Shown: positions 6,155-6,332 of the stretch, in pieces
How positions within the stretch are numbered: position 1 is the stretch's first letter
Layout of the letters: every line of letters begins with the position of its first letter
DNA from: Rikenellaceae bacterium
GTDB taxonomy: Bacteria > Bacteroidota > Bacteroidia > Bacteroidales > UBA932
Length of the DNA stretch: 6,332 bases
NCBI GenBank assembly: GCA_900767405.1
Contig: CAAFZB010000022.1
Coordinates: 1 to 6,332 of the forward strand
Reading direction: 5' to 3'
The notes under the pieces: generated by a model
What the model saw: the letters and a program-made list of their open reading frames with translations, nothing else
Told to the model about the DNA's origin: nothing
Databases searched by the model: none
Made by a program: the position numbers and the translations under genes

Positions 6155-6332
6155 TTAAAGATAGTATTTCTGGGTCAGAGGATTAGGGTCCACCGTCATC
6201 TGCTCCTCAACGACCGGGTTTCTTCCTGCGGCCTCTTCCGGGGCGAATTCGGCAATTATCCGGGATACCGGTTTGCCCTCCCGGGATCTTATGCTCACTA
6301 TTCTGAACGGGGCGAGACCGAAGGAAACGGCG
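6155..6332 (-). CDS. C-terminal end of an unrecognised protein, cut by window edge
   Basis: The minus strand from the right edge is open for 58 codons to a TAA at 6157-6155. The visible residues begin AVSFGLAPFRIVSIRSREGK and end in DPNPLTQKYYL. I do not recognise the family. The segment has an apparent beta-strand pattern (FRIVSIR, VSRIIAEFA) followed by an acidic, Pro-containing tail. Codon choice resembles the neighbouring genes and the frame runs unbroken to the edge. The stop lies 12 bp before the start of the phosphodiester glycosidase gene, so the two are probably in one operon, and this unseen gene may give the best clue to the glycosidase substrate. Confidence 0.65.
   Translation of the reverse strand, partial: AVSFGLAPFRIVSIRSREGKPVSRIIAEFAPEEAAGRNPVVEEQMTVDPNPLTQKYYL

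Overview
The window looks like ordinary chromosomal DNA of a member of the Bacteroidota, probably order Bacteroidales, with a GC content of roughly half by eye. The evidence is a LepA/EF-4 protein that reads like those of Bacteroides along its whole length, a secreted M64-type peptidase and a small outer-membrane-like protein typical of the phylum, and -7 promoter elements of the Bacteroidota form TAnnTTTG placed right against start codons. No tRNA, rRNA, CRISPR array, transposase, integrase or phage gene was seen.

Positions 1-3477 are a minus-strand block of four genes. Read in the direction of transcription they are: the N-terminal (TPP-binding) subunit of a split transketolase (3477-2638), its C-terminal subunit one base later (2636-1686), a small exported protein with a predicted beta-barrel body (1659-988), and, after a 128-bp gap holding REP-like inverted repeats, the N-terminal two thirds of an M64 (IgA-peptidase-like) metallopeptidase that runs off the left edge (859-1). 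The first three genes are close enough to form one operon. The peptidase may have its own promoter.

Positions 3478-3516 are a very short divergent promoter region. A TAnnTTTG element on each strand drives the transketolase genes leftward and lepA rightward. Both transcripts should begin at, or a few bases before, the start codon.

Positions 3517-5310 hold lepA (elongation factor 4) on the plus strand. It ends only 4 bp from the converging stop codon of a secreted phosphodiester glycosidase-family (NAGPA-like) protein (6142-5315). Upstream of that gene on the same strand is the C-terminal end of an unrecognised protein that enters from the right edge (6332-6155).

Functionally the window mixes central carbon metabolism (pentose-phosphate interconversion), translation (EF-4) and three cell-envelope or secreted proteins. 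I see no sign that these form a dedicated system. The points worth a second look are the compact divergent promoter, the REP-like element, and the in-frame 30-bp duplication in the small envelope protein.
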